A stretch of 64,000 nt of DNA from Paenibacillus sp. BIC5C1 (lineage in GTDB: Bacteria; Bacillota; Bacilli; Paenibacillales; Paenibacillaceae). Below, piece after piece: positions 63,513 through 64,000 of this stretch. Made by a program: the position numbers and the translations under genes. A model generated the notes under the pieces. It was not told the origin of the DNA, searched no databases, and was given only the letters and a program-made list of their open reading frames with translations. Location of the stretch: the NCBI RefSeq assembly GCF_032399705.1, contig NZ_CP135922.1:2914001-2978000 (forward strand), in the 5' to 3' direction. Every line of letters begins with the position of its first letter. Within the stretch, counting starts at the first letter, position 1.

Positions 63513-64000
63513 TTGAATAACGCCAAACGAAGGATTGACCTTGTCCTTCTGCCGATTGTTTTACTGGCGGCATTTCTGAACGGGTATGGCATCTGGAACG
63601 ACCAATATGCCAATTCCTATTATACGACCGCCGTCGGGAGCATGCTGAGGAATTTCCATAACTTTTTCTATGCATCGCTCGACTCGGCTGGTTCGGTAAC
63701 CGTAGACAAACCACCGGTTGTCTTCTGGATTCAAACCGCTTTTGCTTACGTTTTTGGATTGCATGGATGGAGTGTTATTTTACCGCAAGCGTTAGCGGGG
63801 ATCGGTTCGGTGCTGCTGATATATTTCATGGTCAAGCCTACATTTGGTCTTGCCGCGGCGCGAATCTCGGCACTTGCGATGGCGACTGTTCCTGTCGTGG
63901 CAGCGGTCAGCCGTACCAACAATATTGATAGCATGCTGGTATTCACGTTGCTGCTGGGTTCATGGTTTTTGTTCAAGGGAAGCAAGCAAGGCAGTACGTG
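63513..64000 (+). CDS. GT39/ArnT-like membrane glycosyltransferase (3' partial)
   Basis: Only the first 162 codons are in the window. N-terminal membrane segment (LVLLPIVLLAAFLNGYGIW), then an extracytoplasmic loop with NSYYTTAVGSMLRNFHNFFYAS and DKPPVVFWIQ (read as NSYYTTAVGSM and VDKPPVVFW), the catalytic-loop pattern of GT39/GT83 enzymes using polyprenyl-phosphate sugars. It closely follows the B. subtilis YkcB N-terminus. TTG 63513 is 9 bases after AAGGAG. It probably glycosylates a cell-envelope component. Confidence 0.88.
   Translation, partial: MNNAKRRIDLVLLPIVLLAAFLNGYGIWNDQYANSYYTTAVGSMLRNFHNFFYASLDSAGSVTVDKPPVVFWIQTAFAYVFGLHGWSVILPQALAGIGSVLLIYFMVKPTFGLAAARISALAMATVPVVAAVSRTNNIDSMLVFTLLLGSWFLFKGSKQGST

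Overview
The window looks like a chromosomal segment of a Paenibacillus-type Firmicute. Supporting signs are an SLH-anchored giant surface protein, a YeeI-type YebC protein, RNase J, LicT/RAT antitermination, T-box control, CcpA cre sites, a B. subtilis-type Fur box and BirA operator, and strong GGAGG ribosome binding sites with frequent TTG and GTG starts. No rRNA, tRNA, CRISPR array, insertion sequence or prophage gene was seen. The first gene (cysJ) and the last (a YkcB-like glycosyltransferase) run off the ends.

Layout. 1-4600: sulfite reductase cysJI, then a YeeI/YebC regulator. 4600-7230 (minus): two small DUF606/YdcZ transporters flanking a Crp/Fnr regulator, then a Nif3-like protein. 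7559-10757: heme oxygenase and a biliverdin phytochrome whose C-terminal GGDEF domain has lost its signature. 10909-16110: a tight three-gene operon, TerB-N/TerB-C protein, BREX-type (DUF2791) ATPase and Lhr-like helicase, which is the best candidate for an under-described defence or DNA-processing system. 16173-17402: promoter, purine-type riboswitch with an enlarged L2 loop, terminator and a DMT exporter. 17606-19817: cupredoxin, NAD-dependent epimerase, esterase. 19990-27546: a 2518-residue FN3/Ig-like/SLH surface protein preceded by a leader terminator. 27664-33338: TreR, a secreted GH5 mannanase, and rhamnose genes rhaEW-rhaA. 33499-36700: RNase J and, on the minus strand, a T-box-controlled DAHP synthase/chorismate mutase.

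36967-41815 is a sucrose operon (scrR, scrB, scrA) with two palindromic operators, a cre site on the -35 box and a long folded leader. 41921-43174 holds small hypothetical genes. 43316-45040 (minus) is a secreted GH5-CBM_X2-CBM46 glucanase. 45349-51179 holds an amidohydrolase and an aryl-beta-glucoside system (6-phospho-beta-glucosidase, LicT, PTS EIIBCA) with two RAT/terminator switches. 51257-53899 (minus) is a Fur-controlled siderophore-binding lipoprotein and an AraC/binding-protein fusion regulator. 54097-57414 is a biotin ECF transporter (bioY divergent from ecfA and an unusual ecfA-ecfT fusion) around a BirA operator. 57512-60940 has hypothetical, GNAT and HAD genes, a NUDIX remnant and a nested inverted-repeat element. 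61100-63309 (minus) is a two-component system, divergent from the glycosyltransferase.

Functionally the window is a plant-polysaccharide and sugar-scavenging region. Secreted mannanase and glucanase release oligosaccharides, PTS operons import sucrose and beta-glucosides, rhamnose is handled intracellularly, and CcpA-type cre sites tie these genes to carbon status. Iron, biotin, sulfur and aromatic amino acid supply each have their own recognisable switch. All calls come from reading sequence and translations by eye; no database search was run.
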